Shown here piece by piece: positions 1 to 10,479 of a DNA stretch of 64,000 nt (positions are counted from its first letter, which is position 1; each line of letters opens with the position of its first letter). The notes under the pieces are model-generated. The model worked only from the letters and a program-made list of their open reading frames with translations, did no database searches and was not told the origin of the DNA. The stretch is from the NCBI GenBank assembly GCA_964036195.1, contig OZ038450.1, positions 28,646,794 through 28,710,793 on the forward strand, in the 5' to 3' direction. The stretch comes from Sphaerolaimus hirsutus. Taxonomy: Eukaryota > Nematoda > Chromadorea > Monhysterida > Sphaerolaimidae. The position numbers were made by a program, and so were the translations under genes.

Positions 1-1
1 C

Positions 2-190
2 GAGCAGAAGTACGCAAAAACAAACACACATTTTCCACATTCTCGGCCCAGAATTTTCCCCTCGGATATCCACCTCTGTTTCGGTGGAAATTACCACGAT
101 AGGGATGATGTCCGCGATAGCCAAATTTCCGCGGCCCGCCTTTTTGGTGGTATTGATGATGGTTCGATTGGTTCACTGCAATTTGGCTAG
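2..190 (+). CDS. 3' end of an unidentified gene (partial)
   Basis: An open frame enters from the left edge at base 2 and ends at TAG 188-190, giving the last 62 residues of a protein. The composition looks coding: it is rich in Gly, Asp, Arg and Ile, with a short acidic and basic stretch (HDRDDVRDS) followed by a Gly-rich tail. I recognise no domain. An AATAAA at 250-255, about 60 bases past the stop, would suit a polyadenylation signal and supports this being a terminal exon. The 5' part lies outside the window, so nothing can be said about its function. Confidence 0.4.
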   Translation, partial: EQKYAKTNTHFPHSRPRIFPSDIHLCFGGNYHDRDDVRDSQISAARLFGGIDDGSIGSLQFG

Positions 191-404
191 TGATCGGAGC
201 AGGTTGCAAGCGTGCTTTCGTTGACAGGTATTCGGACACTGTCGCCTGCAATAAATTTTACTTCCTAAAATCATGTCCAAGTATTTATGTGGATCTTTGC
301 AACGAATTTATGTAAACAATTTTAAGTTGTAATTTTATGGAAAATTGCATTTCCAAAAAAATTTTTGAATTTTCACCCATTTTCATTGATGGTGAATTAA
401 ATAC

Positions 405-704
405 CTAACTGAATGGCATAAATATGTTGCTCACAGTGGGCGACATGAAGTTGAAATTTGCTCCGGAGTGCATGCTTTTCAGTTGGTTGAATTCTTGAAG
501 AATCTTTCCATGCTCGACTTGCAACTCTTTGAACTGGGTTGTCAAGGCACTATAGTCCTTCTCAGTCTTGGTAATGGCATTTGCCAGTCCCTCTATATGT
601 GCTGAGCACACAGTGCATCTCTTCAGGAAATTGGCATGATATCCACAAAATCCCTGGAAGAGTGTTTTCACCAGGTCTACAATTGCCTGGCATGCGGAAA
701 GCAT
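405..704 (-). CDS. Small hypothetical protein, helical or coiled-coil-like
   Basis: The ORF has 99 codons and an ATG in a fair context (AACAAA before it) and ends at TAG. The amino half carries several Cys residues (CQAI, FCGY, CTVC), and the middle and end have heptad-like spacing of Leu, Ile and Lys/Glu (residues about 40-80), which suggests a helix or short coiled coil. There is no signal peptide or known motif. It may be complete or may be the last exon of a longer minus-strand gene, since no splice site was needed to open it. It lies head-to-head with the spliced gene at 1123-3078. The coding call rests on composition only. Confidence 0.35.
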   Translation of the reverse strand: MLSACQAIVDLVKTLFQGFCGYHANFLKRCTVCSAHIEGLANAITKTEKDYSALTTQFKELQVEHGKILQEFNQLKSMHSGANFNFMSPTVSNIFMPFS

Positions 705-1122
705 TTTGTTTTCGATTTTCTGTATAATGCTTTTCCCCTGTTGTTATGCATTTATTATTTTATTTGACTGTATGTTCCAGGAAGCGACATTGTCGAAAGT
801 TACTGTGGGGAACCGGGGATGTCAAGTTTCGATGTATCCAAAACTCTATTTTCAAAATTTGAACGCAAAATAGTTCGAAAAATATAATTCTCGCATTATA
901 CTGTGTTAAGGGTTAACCTTTGCCTATTAGATAACCTTTGCGGTCTGTTCTGCTCTGAAAAAGGTATGTTAGCCAGTCATTGTTTAACATTGTTTGATTT
1001 TATTTTCCGTAAACAGTTTTTAGTGCTTTTCCAGGATGTTATGATCCCCGCGCACCGGTGAGCCCTGTTATCCGGTCGAGCGGATTTTGGGCAGTCGAGC
1101 CGCTGTTCTGCGCCCTTTCATC

Positions 1123-3078
1123 ATGCCGGAAATGAATACGGTATGATCTGGGGTATATTCAATTTGGTTGGGTTTCTTACACGGCATAATTGGACAGGTG
1201 CCAATTTCGGAAATCTACTGATTCTTCAGTTACAAGATTCTAACTCTGGTAAATCTCTTTTCCCACGATTTTACGATCTGGGGTATATTTAATTTGGTTG
1301 GGTTTCATACATGGTATAATTGGACAGGTGCCAATTTCGGAAATCTAGTGATTCCTCAGTTACGAGATTCTAACTCTGGTAAATTTCCTTTCCCAGGATT
1401 TATTCCAACAGCGGTATGAACTGAGCGGTATGTTGGAAGCTAACAAGTGGCATCAAGTTGAACAAAAACTATTCGGCCACGTGAATTCGGTCAATTTTTC
1501 TTTTATCGCGCGCACTACTCCCCCGGAAATTATTTTGCATGAAGATGGGAGAATTGAGAAGCCGGATTTCCACCAAATTTTGGTAGTTTCACTATATTTT
1601 TTATTTTATTTTTTTATTTTAGATTTTGTTGCGCCAAATGCGGTCTGGCAAATACTAGAAAATTTATGGTAATTTCTCCAGGCTTTCTACGAATGCAATG
1701 ACCGCGCGCTGGCTCATTTTTGCGTGGAAAATGGCCATCCGCGGTTCATTCCCGGGCAATTGCATTTCGCTGTTTGCAAATGTGAAGGGTGTGAGTCCGC
1801 CAACGGCCCCAAAATTTTCAATTTTATGAAGAACTTTCATTTTGGGAATGTGGGAATTTTTGAGGAGGAAAACGGCGACCGGGATGGTGCTCTGGTGAGA
1901 CTACTTTATATTCTTTTTGTCCCGTGAAGTTCAATTTGTAGTAAAAATTGTAGGACATCTGTTGTTTTCATAAAATTTTACACTCGAATCATTGGATATT
2001 TTAGAAATTGGGAATTTTGAATTGTTCGAATTTTTAAAATAAAAAGTGTCTTTTTAAAAAAAAATTTTACAGCTGTCAATTACGCGCGATTCTCGCGCTG
2101 GCGAGCTGGGCGGCCCCCGAGATGTCATCAGTAGCATACTTGAGGGACTGCATGCACGCCGCGAGCAAAATTTGAATGAAGAAATTGGAAATGTGAAACT
2201 TTATGGCGTGAAAGTTTTTGGTGACCGGTGAGTTGTTTCGGTCGGACAGCTGGTTTTTATGTAAAATTAATTGTAAATGGCTGTATAAAGTCATAATTCT
2301 GAGTTAATCCTCTGAGTGAGTTAATTGTTGACATTTTTATTTTTTTATTTTTGCTGTTGTCAGGTCCCGTGCCCTGTTTGGACGCGGACAAGTGCAGCCC
2401 CCTTTAACGAAAGTGGCGTATTCCGAAATGGAAATGCTGTGCGTCGAGCGCAATGTCGACGGCATGTCGAAGCTGTGCATTGATTATGAGGAAACACGTG
2501 AAATGCGAGTGGAGGGCCGATTTGAGCGTTTAATGGCTCAAAATGGCCGCAGTGTACGTGGTGGCCATGGTGAAATGGAGCACGTTCCATTTCCGGTGAA
2601 TATTATTGCGCTGACGGCAATGTTTTTTTACTTATTTAGTTCTATTTGTTAATTAAATTGGACATTTATCATAAAGGTTCGGCTTCGCGGGATGAATTTA
2701 TTCCCGTACCTGAGCGAGGTGCGCGAGCACTACACATGGCCGAATATGGCTAATCAGGTGAATGATCCGAAAGGTGAGAATAATCTGGCCAGGAATTGGG
2801 TTTTTTTGTTTTGTTTTTCTGGAATTTCCAGTTAGTTTTCGATCTGTGAACTCTGTACGACTTTACAGTTTCATTTTAGTTGTGTTGGAAACTGTAACGG
2901 AATTTGTAACTGATACGGTAATTATAGCTAAAATTTTAACTGTCGATTAAATGCTCGTTTTAACTCAGAGTTTCCGTATAATGGATTTATACGCGATAAT
3001 GGGCTGTCAATTCACGGCGGCCAGTTTTTGAGCAGTAGCGCCGCTGGTTCATCAGGCACCAGCGAAAATGCACACTAG
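1123..3078 (+). CDS. Seven-exon hypothetical protein, relative of the gene at 59119-61490
   Basis: Exons read as 1123-1140, 1397-1582, 1682-1894, 2073-2227, 2364-2595, 2677-2773 and 2969-3078. All introns are GT-AG and the phases fit, giving 336 residues and TAG at 3076-3078. The ATG exon is short (six codons); a six-codon upstream ORF starts at 1041, and a possible non-coding exon ends near 960. The protein has no signal peptide or membrane segment. A Cys cluster, CKCEGC, lies near residue 105. By eye, spaced motifs match the product at 59119-61490 in order: IIL.E, HP, KI.N, GQ[LV], V.Y.[DE][LM]..L.V and D.E....M.[IV]..R[YF]. Function is unknown. Unlike its relative, this copy stops before any Walker A domain. 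Exon ends were chosen by splice consensus and phase, not by transcripts. Confidence 0.6.
1145..1396 (+). repeat. Tandem duplication of about 128 bp inside intron 1
   Basis: Two copies, starting near 1145 and 1273, share GATCTGGGGTATATT, GGACAGGTGCCAATTTCGG and TCTAACTCTGGTAAAT. Each ends with what should be the 3' splice site. The second copy reads TTTCCCAGGATTTA, which is the acceptor used for exon 2, while the first reads TTTCCCACGATTTTA and so has lost the AG. The duplication thus kept one usable acceptor. Confidence 0.8.
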
Positions 3079-3359
3079 TTGACAACCGAAATTTCTGTGT
3101 GGTTAGTTTGGTTAGGGTTTCCTTTTTTCAGTTTGCGTGTGAGAACGCACACTAGTTGACAACCGAAATTTCTGTGTGATTAGTTTGGTTAATTAATGTT
3201 ACTTTTTTAGTGTATTTTCAAGAGTTGGTTGACAACCGGAATTAATGTAAAATTAATTGTAAATGGCTGTATAAAGTCATAATTCTGAGTTAATCCTCTG
3301 AGTGAGTTAATTGTTGACATTTTTATTTTTGCTGTTGTCAGGTCCCGTGCCCTGTTTGG
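3071..3359 (+). repeat. Duplications across and beyond the stop of the 1123-3078 gene
   Basis: A block starting CACACTAGTTGACAACCG, which holds the stop codon, recurs 80 bases later at 3151. Next, 3245-3359 repeats with only small changes the end of intron 4 and the first bases of exon 5 (2263-2380), including the acceptor and GTCCCGTGCCCTGTTTGG. The second block therefore carries a spare splice acceptor and exon start downstream of the gene. It has no open continuation. Confidence 0.75.
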
Positions 3360-3442
3360 CCTCACACAAGATGAGAGCCTAACAGGTTGCATGTGGGATT
3401 TGTAAAATACAATAAAGTGATTATCTCATTTATATTTTCCAC

Positions 3443-3582
3443 CAGTTTATATGTGTATAAAGCACTGGGTAGAGCTACTCCTTGGCAACCATTGAATTGG
3501 AATGGGAACCAGTTGACATTGGCTGTCATTGTCTCTGAATTTGGATCTGTGTAAATACCACACACAGAAGATGAATGTATCC
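3443..3582 (-). CDS. Probable internal exon of an unidentified minus-strand gene
   Basis: Within a longer open frame (3362-3634), this 140-bp piece is bounded by a good acceptor (TTTGCAG) and a GT donor (CTG followed by GTGGAA). It codes for about 46 residues of protein-like composition, with GIYTDPNSETM and NWFPFQFNGCQG near the middle. I recognise no family. No partner exons were found nearby; the 405-704 ORF on the same strand is downstream of it and could belong to the same gene. Confidence 0.35.
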
Positions 3583-3834
3583 CTGCAAATCGGGAGGGGG
3601 ACGCAAGTGACCGGCCCATCATACAGTCAGACACAAAAAAATCGGAAATGTTAAAGTGATAAATGAATTAATTATACATAAAAATCTAAGCACTTTTTTC
3701 CGAGATGGCTTGCCATTGTTAACCCGAAGTCTTAGCTATAAAATAACGTCACAAAAAGACGAAAACTTGACTCGATTTCATGGTATCTTGCGTCTTACGC
3801 AAATAAATAGTACTGCATTAGCATGGCTGCATTT

Positions 3835-4050
3835 TATGAGCAGCAAATTTTTTTGGCGCTGGCGCTATTGGCGCTTGGCGCCAACATCCTCTGGCGCCAT
3901 TGGCGCTTGGCGCCGTGTTCTAGAAAAGCGCCATGGCGCTTTTGGCGCTTGGCGCTATTTTGCTGTGGCGCCATTGGCGCTTGGCGCTCGCATCCCAAAA
4001 GCGCCATGGCGCTTTTGGCGCTTGGTGCCAAAAGTCTGGCGCTTTTTACA
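3835..4050. mobile_element. GGCGCC-arm MITE (TAGTGATG family), decayed
   Basis: The element is dense with GGCGCC, GGCGCTTGGCGCC and GCGCCATGGCGC words. The right end, TTTTTACATCACTA, matches the family terminus TAGTGATGGAAAA in reverse; the left end has decayed. Long ORFs across it are products of the repeat and not genes. Confidence 0.7.
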
Positions 4051-4157
4051 TCACTACTTATTCCATATGGAGGTATTTCGAAGGGGGTAATTTTTACTCA
4101 GCTCGAAAACACAAGGGGGTATTTCGAGGGGGCTAATTCTAGGTTGTATTTCATGGA

Positions 4158-5166
4158 CAGGGTTGGTTTTATAAAAATCATTTGTATACAAATTGTATAA
4201 AAATGTATTTTATTTTAATTTTATTCTTGTTTTATTTTATTTTATTTTATTTTATTTCAAAATGGTAAAAAAATAATAAAATGAACTATTTTACAAAAAT
4301 TGTAAAAAAAATTTACAGAAATTTTTACAAAAAAATCAAAATCTTGCATGCAAGGCCAGAAAAATGTTATAATAAGACCTAAACATGAAAAACATGTGAC
4401 AAATTTTTCCATTACTATGCAAAAGTTGCATGCAGTAGGTATTGTTAGCTAGTTGCAAGTGCTAAGTTACAATTATTGATAATGATGGTTTGCATTTTCA
4501 GTAGGACTACTGGAGTGTGCTGGGCGCATTTGTAAAATGTAAGTAAAGAGTCAATTGACATCTCAAATGTCAAGCAAAGTGTCAATTGCCATGGCAAATG
4601 TAAACTAAGAGTCAATTGACATCTAAAATGTCAAGCAGAGTGTTAATTGTCATGACAAATGTCATGCAAAATGTAAATTGTGTATCCGAATATTATGTTT
4701 TGGTATCAGAATCTTATGTTGTTGTATGCAAATGTTCACATAAGATTTGGATACAACAACAACAAGATTTGGATACAAAATGTACGATTTGGATGCAATT
4801 TGCTTGACAGTTTCCACTTTTTCATGACAATTGACACTTTACTTAGCATTTGTCATGACAATGGACACTTTGCATGGCATTTCATATAACATTTGACACT
4901 TTATACTATAGGGCTTGGGACTGCCGCAGCTCCGTGAATAAAAGGTTGAACCCCAAGCAACAAGATAAAGTTTTTGCAAAAAATGTGATTTTTTTACAAT
5001 TTTTACAAAAATATGAATTTGTATACAATTTTACAAATTTTACAAAAATTTGAATTTTTATACAATTTTGATTTTTATTTTGAAATTTCCCATTTTATTT
5101 TATTTTATTCTTAAATTTTCCATTTTATTTTTATTTTATTTTTTTTCTGGGATTTTGCCAACCCTG
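4158..5166. mobile_element. CAGGGTTGG hAT-like MITE, copy 1
   Basis: It begins CAGGGTTGGTTTTATAAAAA and ends TTTTGCCAACCCTG. The arms are TTTTA and AATTTTTACAAA simple sequence. The interior holds a foldback made of TGTCAATTGTCATG-type words and the fragment AGGGCTTGGGACTGCC (about 4500-4925), probably a second element nested inside. Target duplication is not convincing here (TTCATGGA against TTAATCTA); the better copies are at 32995 and 44599. Confidence 0.7.
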
Positions 5167-5207
5167 TTAATCTAAATATGTTACATTGACTGCTGTGTGT
5201 AATGATC

Positions 5208-6163
5208 TACCGAAATCCTCGAAAAAGTCCCTGGGGGAGTTATTTTTTTGTCAGAATATTTTGAGGGAGGAGTTAATCGAGGGGGGAGTTATTCGAGGGT
5301 TGTTTTTTTGTCAGAATACAGGGGTGGGCATCTTCAGTTACCGCTGGAAAAACGCGATAGCTTGAGCTACAGTTGAGCTATCACAATGAAATTTTAACAC
5401 AATAGAGTAGACTCCATAGGACACCTATGCTGAAGTTTGCAACCCAAACGGCCACAGTTTAGAGGAGTTGTGGAACACACAGTTTTTAGTGTAATTTTGT
5501 GACTTCACCCCCCTTATCTCGGGACTGGGGGACTATTCGAGTAAAAAAAGAATTTGGTAGTAGCCCCGACCACAACATACTCAAAGGGCATCAAAATCAG
5601 CCGATGTACGACAGAATGGGACGACACCAACGACCGATGACCCCCCCCCCCCCCTCAAATGCCACCCTCGATTTATCCTATGGGTGACGCCAAGTCACAA
5701 AATTACACTAAAAACCGTGTGTTCCACAATTCACCCAAAATGTGGCCGTTTGGGTTGCAAACTTCAGAATAGGTGTCCTATGGAGTCTACTCCATTGTGT
5801 TAAAATTTCATTCTGATAGCTCAACCGTAGCTCAATCTATCGCATTTTCCCAGCGGTAACTGAAGATGCCCACCCCTGTATAAAGTGCATACGTACGTAC
5901 ATGGCCGCTTTCGGTAAAACATTATTTTGTGTTTACGTTGCATACGCTGCATTGCCTTTGCATTCGATGAACCAGACCCTGGCTTGTTTGGTCTGTCTGG
6001 CTTCATCAAAATGTTTTTTTAATGTGGCACAACTTATTTGTATCGATCATAGGGGGGAGTTATTCGAGGGGGGAGTTATTTTATCCTCATGCTCGCAAGA
6101 GGGGGGAGTTATTCGAGTGGGGGAGTTTTTCGAGGGGGAGGACTTATTCGAGGATTTACGGTA
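5208..6163. mobile_element. TACCGTATT-family MITE split by a foldback element
   Basis: The left end TACCGAAATCCTCGAA and right end TTCGAGGATTTACGGTA are decayed forms of the family terminus TACCGTATTTCCTCGAAATA. Between them are several GGGGGGAGTTATTCGAGGG units. The element at 5319-5878 interrupts the G-rich body, so this one is older. Confidence 0.6.
5319..5878. mobile_element. Foldback element with long inverted repeats, TA target site
   Basis: The termini are CAGGGGTGGGCATCTTCAGT and its reverse complement, with TA on both sides (5317-5318, 5879-5880). The arms are about 180 bp and near-perfect, containing shared blocks such as TAGTGTAATTTTGTGACTT and CCATAGGACACCTA. The loop holds a poly-C tract (5641-5656). 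There is no transposase, so it is a non-autonomous element. The TA flanks suit Tc1/mariner-type mobilisation. Confidence 0.8.
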
Positions 6164-6175
6164 CAATAAAATGTC

Positions 6176-6640
6176 CAGGGCCGTATCCAGGGGGGTGGGG
6201 GAGGCTGCAGCCCCCCCCCCCCATCCCGGGGCGAGACCTAAAAAGTCCCGGAAAATGCAATTTTTTCTATACATTTTTCAATGTTTCTTAAAAATTTGGC
6301 GCGCAAGCGCGCAATTTCTTCCCCATACATTGTATTTTTATCGGATCGGTCCCCGTAAACAAATATCCTGGAAAATGAACACATGTTTGCGACTTTCGCT
6401 GCATATGTGTGCATATTTACATCTATATAAAGCGGTTCCTGGCACTGGCGCCAACGCTAATAGCGCCATGGCGTGGCGCCTTGGTATTACGCTAGCGCCA
6501 AAACACCTTGTTGTCCCTATACAGTGAAAAAAAGTAGGGGGGGGGGGGCTGAGCCCCCCCCCCCCCGCTCGCCGGCCCCCGTAAACAAGCAGCCCCCCCC
6601 GCTCAAAAATCTTGGAAACGTCCCTGAAAATGTCCTATTT
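6176..6640. repeat. CCAGGGCCGTATCCAGGGGG repeat with C-runs
   Basis: One G/C-run arm starts at 6176 (GTATCCAGGGGGGTGGGGG, then CTGCAGCCCCCCC) and a facing one lies at 6530-6610 (GGGGGGCTGAGCCCCCC, then CCCCGTAAACAAGCAGCCCC). The two arms share the AAAATCTTGGAAA or AGTCCCGGAAAATG style flank. A short GGCGCC patch (6445-6500) lies between them. It is probably a foldback MITE; exact ends are not clear. Confidence 0.5.
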
Positions 6641-6667
6641 GGTCACATTTATTCGCGGAATTTCCAG

Positions 6668-6851
6668 AATTCCATTTCTGGCGCCATCCAAAACAATGGC
6701 ACCGGACGCCAAATTGGCGCCAGCGAAAATGGCGCCAAGAGCCAAGGGTGCCATGGCGCCATTTGAAATAATGGCGCCAGGCGCCAGATGGCGCCACAGA
6801 AAAGGGCGCCAAGCGCCAATGGCGCCATGGCGCTGACGCCCTTTGGCGCCA
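6668..6851. mobile_element. GGCGCC-arm MITE
   Basis: The stretch is almost entirely GGCGCC, GCGCCATGGCGC and AATGGCGCC words arranged as an inverted repeat. Both TAGTGATG ends are missing. It abuts the TTAA element at 6856. Confidence 0.65.
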
Positions 6852-6855
6852 TTAA

Positions 6856-7102
6856 GCGGGAATTAGAGCTCAGCGTCGATTCGACGTGAAATGATGACGT
6901 GAAATGTTTTCGTGAAATTAATTACACGAGTGTGGATCATGCTACGGGTCTACAATTTTCTAAGGATAATATATGAATCAATACCTTAATCGTGTCCAAT
7001 ACTGAGTGTTATCAGCCACAACTAGAGCGAATTGAAAAATTCAATTTTTATCATTTCACGTCATCATTTCACGTCGAATCGACACTGAGCTCTAATTCCC
7101 GC
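6856..7102. mobile_element. piggyBac-like MITE flanked by TTAA
   Basis: The ends are GCGGGAATTAGAGCTCAGCG and CTGAGCTCTAATTCCCGC, with TTAA on both sides (6852-6855 and 7103-7106). The arms extend through GATTCGACGTGAAATGATGA and its complement. TTAA duplication is typical of piggyBac-type transposition. A longer relative lies at 40115-41088. Confidence 0.85.
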
Positions 7103-7319
7103 TTAAAAGCTGTGCCTTTCAGTCTATATGTGTGTAATTATGATGTGTGTCAACATGCTCTCTATTTAAAATTTTGTTTCATAGCAAGGCATTTGATTAA
7201 TTAAAGGACATGTGTCAGGTTTAGTATGCCAATTAAGCCTTTCAATTGAATTCCCATGATCTCCACTTTCCTTCCATTTTAAACACCTAGCTTTGTTCCT
7301 TTTCATTGGATTCTGTGAC

Positions 7320-7828
7320 TAACGATGGCAAACCATCTCGGAAAAAGTATTTCAATTTTTTTAGTTTTTTTCCCAAAACAACTTTTTGAATTTTTATTTT
7401 CCAAGAATATTTTTCCAATTTTCTAATTAAGTTTTTGAATTTTTGCGACTTTTTGAATACTTTTCAAATTTTTGAATATTAGTAATTACTTTTAGAATTT
7501 TGCATTAAACCATTGTGTTTTCAAATTTCTCTTCTGATTTTCGAAGACATATTTATGTTTTACAGCTTTCCAAACTGTTACTGCAACATTTGCGCACTTA
7601 TTACTGTTCTGCTGCAAAAAATAGACCCATGTGAAATTGTTTTTAGAATCTTCTTTCTGCATTTTGTGTGCATTTTGAACCAAAAATAATCAGAAAAACT
7701 CAAAAACGTTTTTGTTTTTCTAGAAAAAGTCGATTTTGAAGTGTTTTGAGGGGTGAAATGAAAATTCTAAAACTCCAAAAATAATTGAAAATGCTAACCC
7801 GTTTTAAAGATTTTTTTTGCCATCGTTA
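7320..7828. mobile_element. Foldback MITE with TAACGATGGCAAA ends
   Basis: The ends are TAACGATGGCAAA and TTTGCCATCGTTA. The interior is AT-rich, with TTTTTGAATTTTT on one arm. Flanking bases TCTGTGAC and CCTGCGAG agree at 5 of 8 positions, so an 8-bp duplication is possible but decayed. A related left end occurs at 61611 (TAACAATGGCAAACC). Confidence 0.65.
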
Positions 7829-8048
7829 CCTGCGAGTGCGACTAGTGCAGCAATTAGGTACAGCGACTAGTATCTAGTAAAATATCTAATAATATGCTCC
7901 CTTTGTATGATAAACCATGTCATAGTAAATAATATGGTTTAAAGCCCTTATTACAGCTCGAAGAAAAACATTTTTCATAGCGTAAAATTGATTACAACAG
8001 AACGGATAAAGAAAGATACACTGCTGTATCTATAGAGATACACTGCTG

Positions 8049-8297
8049 TATACTCGGCGGACATGATACTCTGCCCTCGCACTGATTTATGTCTCACGTT
8101 GGAAGCGTGCCAATGATGATAAAGCATGCGATTTTTGTATAAAATATGAAAATAATCATTGCTGTGAATAAGTTAACACTTAGCATTGTAACAACGATTA
8201 CTTGTGCAACTTTTTATGAAAATCGCATGCAGAACAAAATCGTTGGCACGCTTACAGCGGGAACCACGCGTGCAGGGTGTAAAGTAACTGGAGTATA
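8049..8297. mobile_element. TATACTCGGCGGACAT-family foldback
   Basis: It starts TATACTCGGCGGACATGATA and ends TAACTGGAGTATA. The inner arms pair GGAAGCGTGCCAAT with GTTGGCACGCTT and GCATGCGATTTT with AAAATCGCATGC. It belongs with 11033-11225, 13891-14082 and 37206-37404. Confidence 0.65.
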
Positions 8298-8299
8298 CA

Positions 8300-8590
8300 C
8301 ACTTTTAAAGCTGGTTTACGATATCCTTTAGGAGATGATTTAAGGTAAAAATTCGCATAAACAACATTGCCCCAAAAATAAACCATGGAGGAGATTTGAT
8401 GGGGGTCAACACAAAAGCTGTCTCACAAGGCAAATTTGGTTCCTGGAATGACATCATCGATGACATCATTACAGTGACCCCCATTGAAACTCCACCATGG
8501 TTCATTTTTGGAGCAATGTTGTTTACACAAATTTTTACCTTTAATCATCTCCTAGAGCACATTGTAAACCAGCTTTAACAGTGTGTATTT
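8300..8590. mobile_element. Foldback with AAAGCTGGTTTAC arms
   Basis: The arms ACTTTTAAAGCTGGTTTACG and GTAAACCAGCTTTAACAGTG fold together, with inner pairs AACAACATTGCCCCAAAAA and AACCATGGAGGAG against CTCCACCATGGTT. The same arm words occur in the larger family at 31150-35780 (GTAAACCAACTTTAAAAGTG). From 8590 to about 8965, related degenerate sequence (AAGGGGACACACC, GGGGGCTCAACC) probably continues the same insertion. No gene was seen. Confidence 0.6.
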
Positions 8591-9152
8591 AAGATTTGAA
8601 TTAAATCGAAATTAAATCTGGAACTTGTGTATGGGTGTCAAATACACTTTTGTACCAGATCAAATTTTTTTTGAATTTGCTTTTTTTATACACACTTTTT
8701 ACAGTGGTATACATTGTCCTCTAAGGGACATTCTAATGTAATTTTTATTTTTGCTGACCAGTGCCAAACCTGGACAGCGAATTCTCAAAAATATCATTTT
8801 TAATTTCCAGCAGTCCACTCTCAAGGGGATCGCGAGGGGGCTCAACCTTCCGCGAAAAGTAGTGGGGGGTTTCGTGTACACCCCCTCAAAATTTTGATGA
8901 ATTCCCCCCAACAGTTTCAGTTTGGCAGCCCATTTACCCAAGGGGACACACCCTCAGGCCACCCTTGCTGCTGAAAATATTTTTTGTTGTGTTTTTTTCT
9001 GTCAAATATAAATGGAAAATCCATACAAATTTTTGTTCAGGCCAAAATTTGATTTATTTATAAAATTGGTAGGGACTAGGGGGTGGTTTAGGCCACTGAT
9101 TTTTCTTGACATATATGATGGTAACTTCCTGCTACTTTTCCACCCATTCACA

Positions 9153-10094
9153 ATGACAAATATGTACAAAAGCATCATGCAATACTTCACAAAGACAGTG
9201 CCGGCAGAAATTGGTGCTACTCTGCTGTCCTACATTCCAATGGGGCACATTTTCGTGCTAATAAAGTGTGTGGCTACTGGCAAAAGAGGGCATGTTGGAA
9301 GTGATGAAATATATATCTGGGATAGATTGGTTTATCTGCTCGGTAGTAATCACTCCATAACCATCATGAAAGGCAAACTAATCACAATTTTCAAGTTTCA
9401 AACCAGAACAATTACAGAAAGTGGCCCTATGCAACTAGTTATTAACTACCTTGGCTGTGAAACACATGATGTCTTCTCACTATCTATTCCCTTTGGTGAA
9501 AACATACCAAAACATATTTCTCATATGATTAGATGGTGCATACACATTAAACAAGTATGCTTCATCATAAGGATTGAGATGCAGCATGAATGTGCCAAAT
9601 ATTTACAAAAGTTATGGCCACGTGTTGCAAGAAAAGAAAACATGTGTGAACTTGCAATATTTGTGGTTAGTACAGATACAAATGCTTCTTTTATACATGT
9701 CTTCAATTATTTAAGTCAAGCTCATATTAACTTGCAGCCATTACAACTAGTCCTTTCCTTTATATGTAAAAATGATCTTTTGGTGAGACCTCTACTACAA
9801 GCTTGCATGTATTCAAATCAGCTAGCAGAAATCATGACTAAGTGTAAAATATGTACCATTGCTGTGAATATAACAAAATCCATTCGATACTACAATCTGT
9901 CTGAATCACCACATCCAACTTGGATAAATATGATTACACAACTACAAGACAGTTTGCCAGCTCAATATGTACATCGCTTTGATTATGAATTTAAATATGA
10001 TGCTATACTAGGCAGTGACAATCTTATGCAAGAAAAATTTCACTTTTGCAACAAGTTAGATGGCTTACACTCTTCTACTAGATGCACTATGTAA
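9153..10094 (+). CDS. Hypothetical protein, 313 residues, 3' end at a MITE
   Basis: This is the longest non-transposon ORF in the window. The frame is open from 9012, but I prefer the ATG at 9153 because upstream residues look like translated AT-rich repeat and the CACAATGAC context is reasonable. The product is rich in Ile, Leu, Cys and His with regular Leu spacing in its second half (about residues 180-260), so a helical-repeat fold is possible; no domain was recognised. There is no clear signal peptide. The TAA is one base before TAGTGATGGAAAAGC, the left end of the MITE at 10096, and an open segment resumes past the MITE (about 10316-10417, TAG-free until TGA), so the native carboxyl end may have been cut off. 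It could also be one exon of a longer gene. Confidence 0.5.
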   Translation: MTNMYKSIMQYFTKTVPAEIGATLLSYIPMGHIFVLIKCVATGKRGHVGSDEIYIWDRLVYLLGSNHSITIMKGKLITIFKFQTRTITESGPMQLVINYLGCETHDVFSLSIPFGENIPKHISHMIRWCIHIKQVCFIIRIEMQHECAKYLQKLWPRVARKENMCELAIFVVSTDTNASFIHVFNYLSQAHINLQPLQLVLSFICKNDLLVRPLLQACMYSNQLAEIMTKCKICTIAVNITKSIRYYNLSESPHPTWINMITQLQDSLPAQYVHRFDYEFKYDAILGSDNLMQEKFHFCNKLDGLHSSTRCTM

Positions 10095-10095
10095 A

Positions 10096-10318
10096 TAGTG
10101 ATGGAAAAGCACCATGGCGCTGGAGCCTGGCGCTAGCGCCAAAGCAAAAAGCGCCATGGCGCTTTTGGCGCTTGGCGCCTTTTTGCTGTGGCGCCATTGG
10201 CGCTTGGCGCTGGGGTTTGGAAAAGCGCCATGGCGCTTTTGGCGCTTGGCGCTTTGACGCCGTGGCGCCATTGGCGCTTGGCGCTGGTGTTTTAAAAAGC
10301 GCCAAAAAAGCGCCAAGA
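10096..10318. mobile_element. GGCGCC-arm MITE (TAGTGATG family)
   Basis: It starts with the family terminus TAGTGATGGAAAAGC and consists of GGCGCTTGGCGC, GCGCCATGGCGC and TGGCGCCATTGG words. The right side ends in CGCCAAGAAGT, as does the internal edge of the 33872 copy (34066-34076), so the far arm may be missing. Confidence 0.75.
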
Positions 10319-10479
10319 AGTACTCAAAATTCATCATTATTTTATGCAGAAAGACCTGTTAAGTATTTATATGTGCTACTGTCAGTGTATTCCCAGATCA
10401 ACATACCCTATTCTTGATTACTTTTTAAACAATTTCCTTGTGAGTGCATGGGTATTCAACATTTGTCCCAACATTTGGC

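Noticed and set aside
3823-4200. Several 60-140 codon ORFs on both strands across GGCGCC repeats (also at 6603-6852, 10082-10417, 33843-34736)
   Set aside because: They are translations of one short repeat (WRLAP, GAFGAW, MAPLALGA) and appear in many frames at once.
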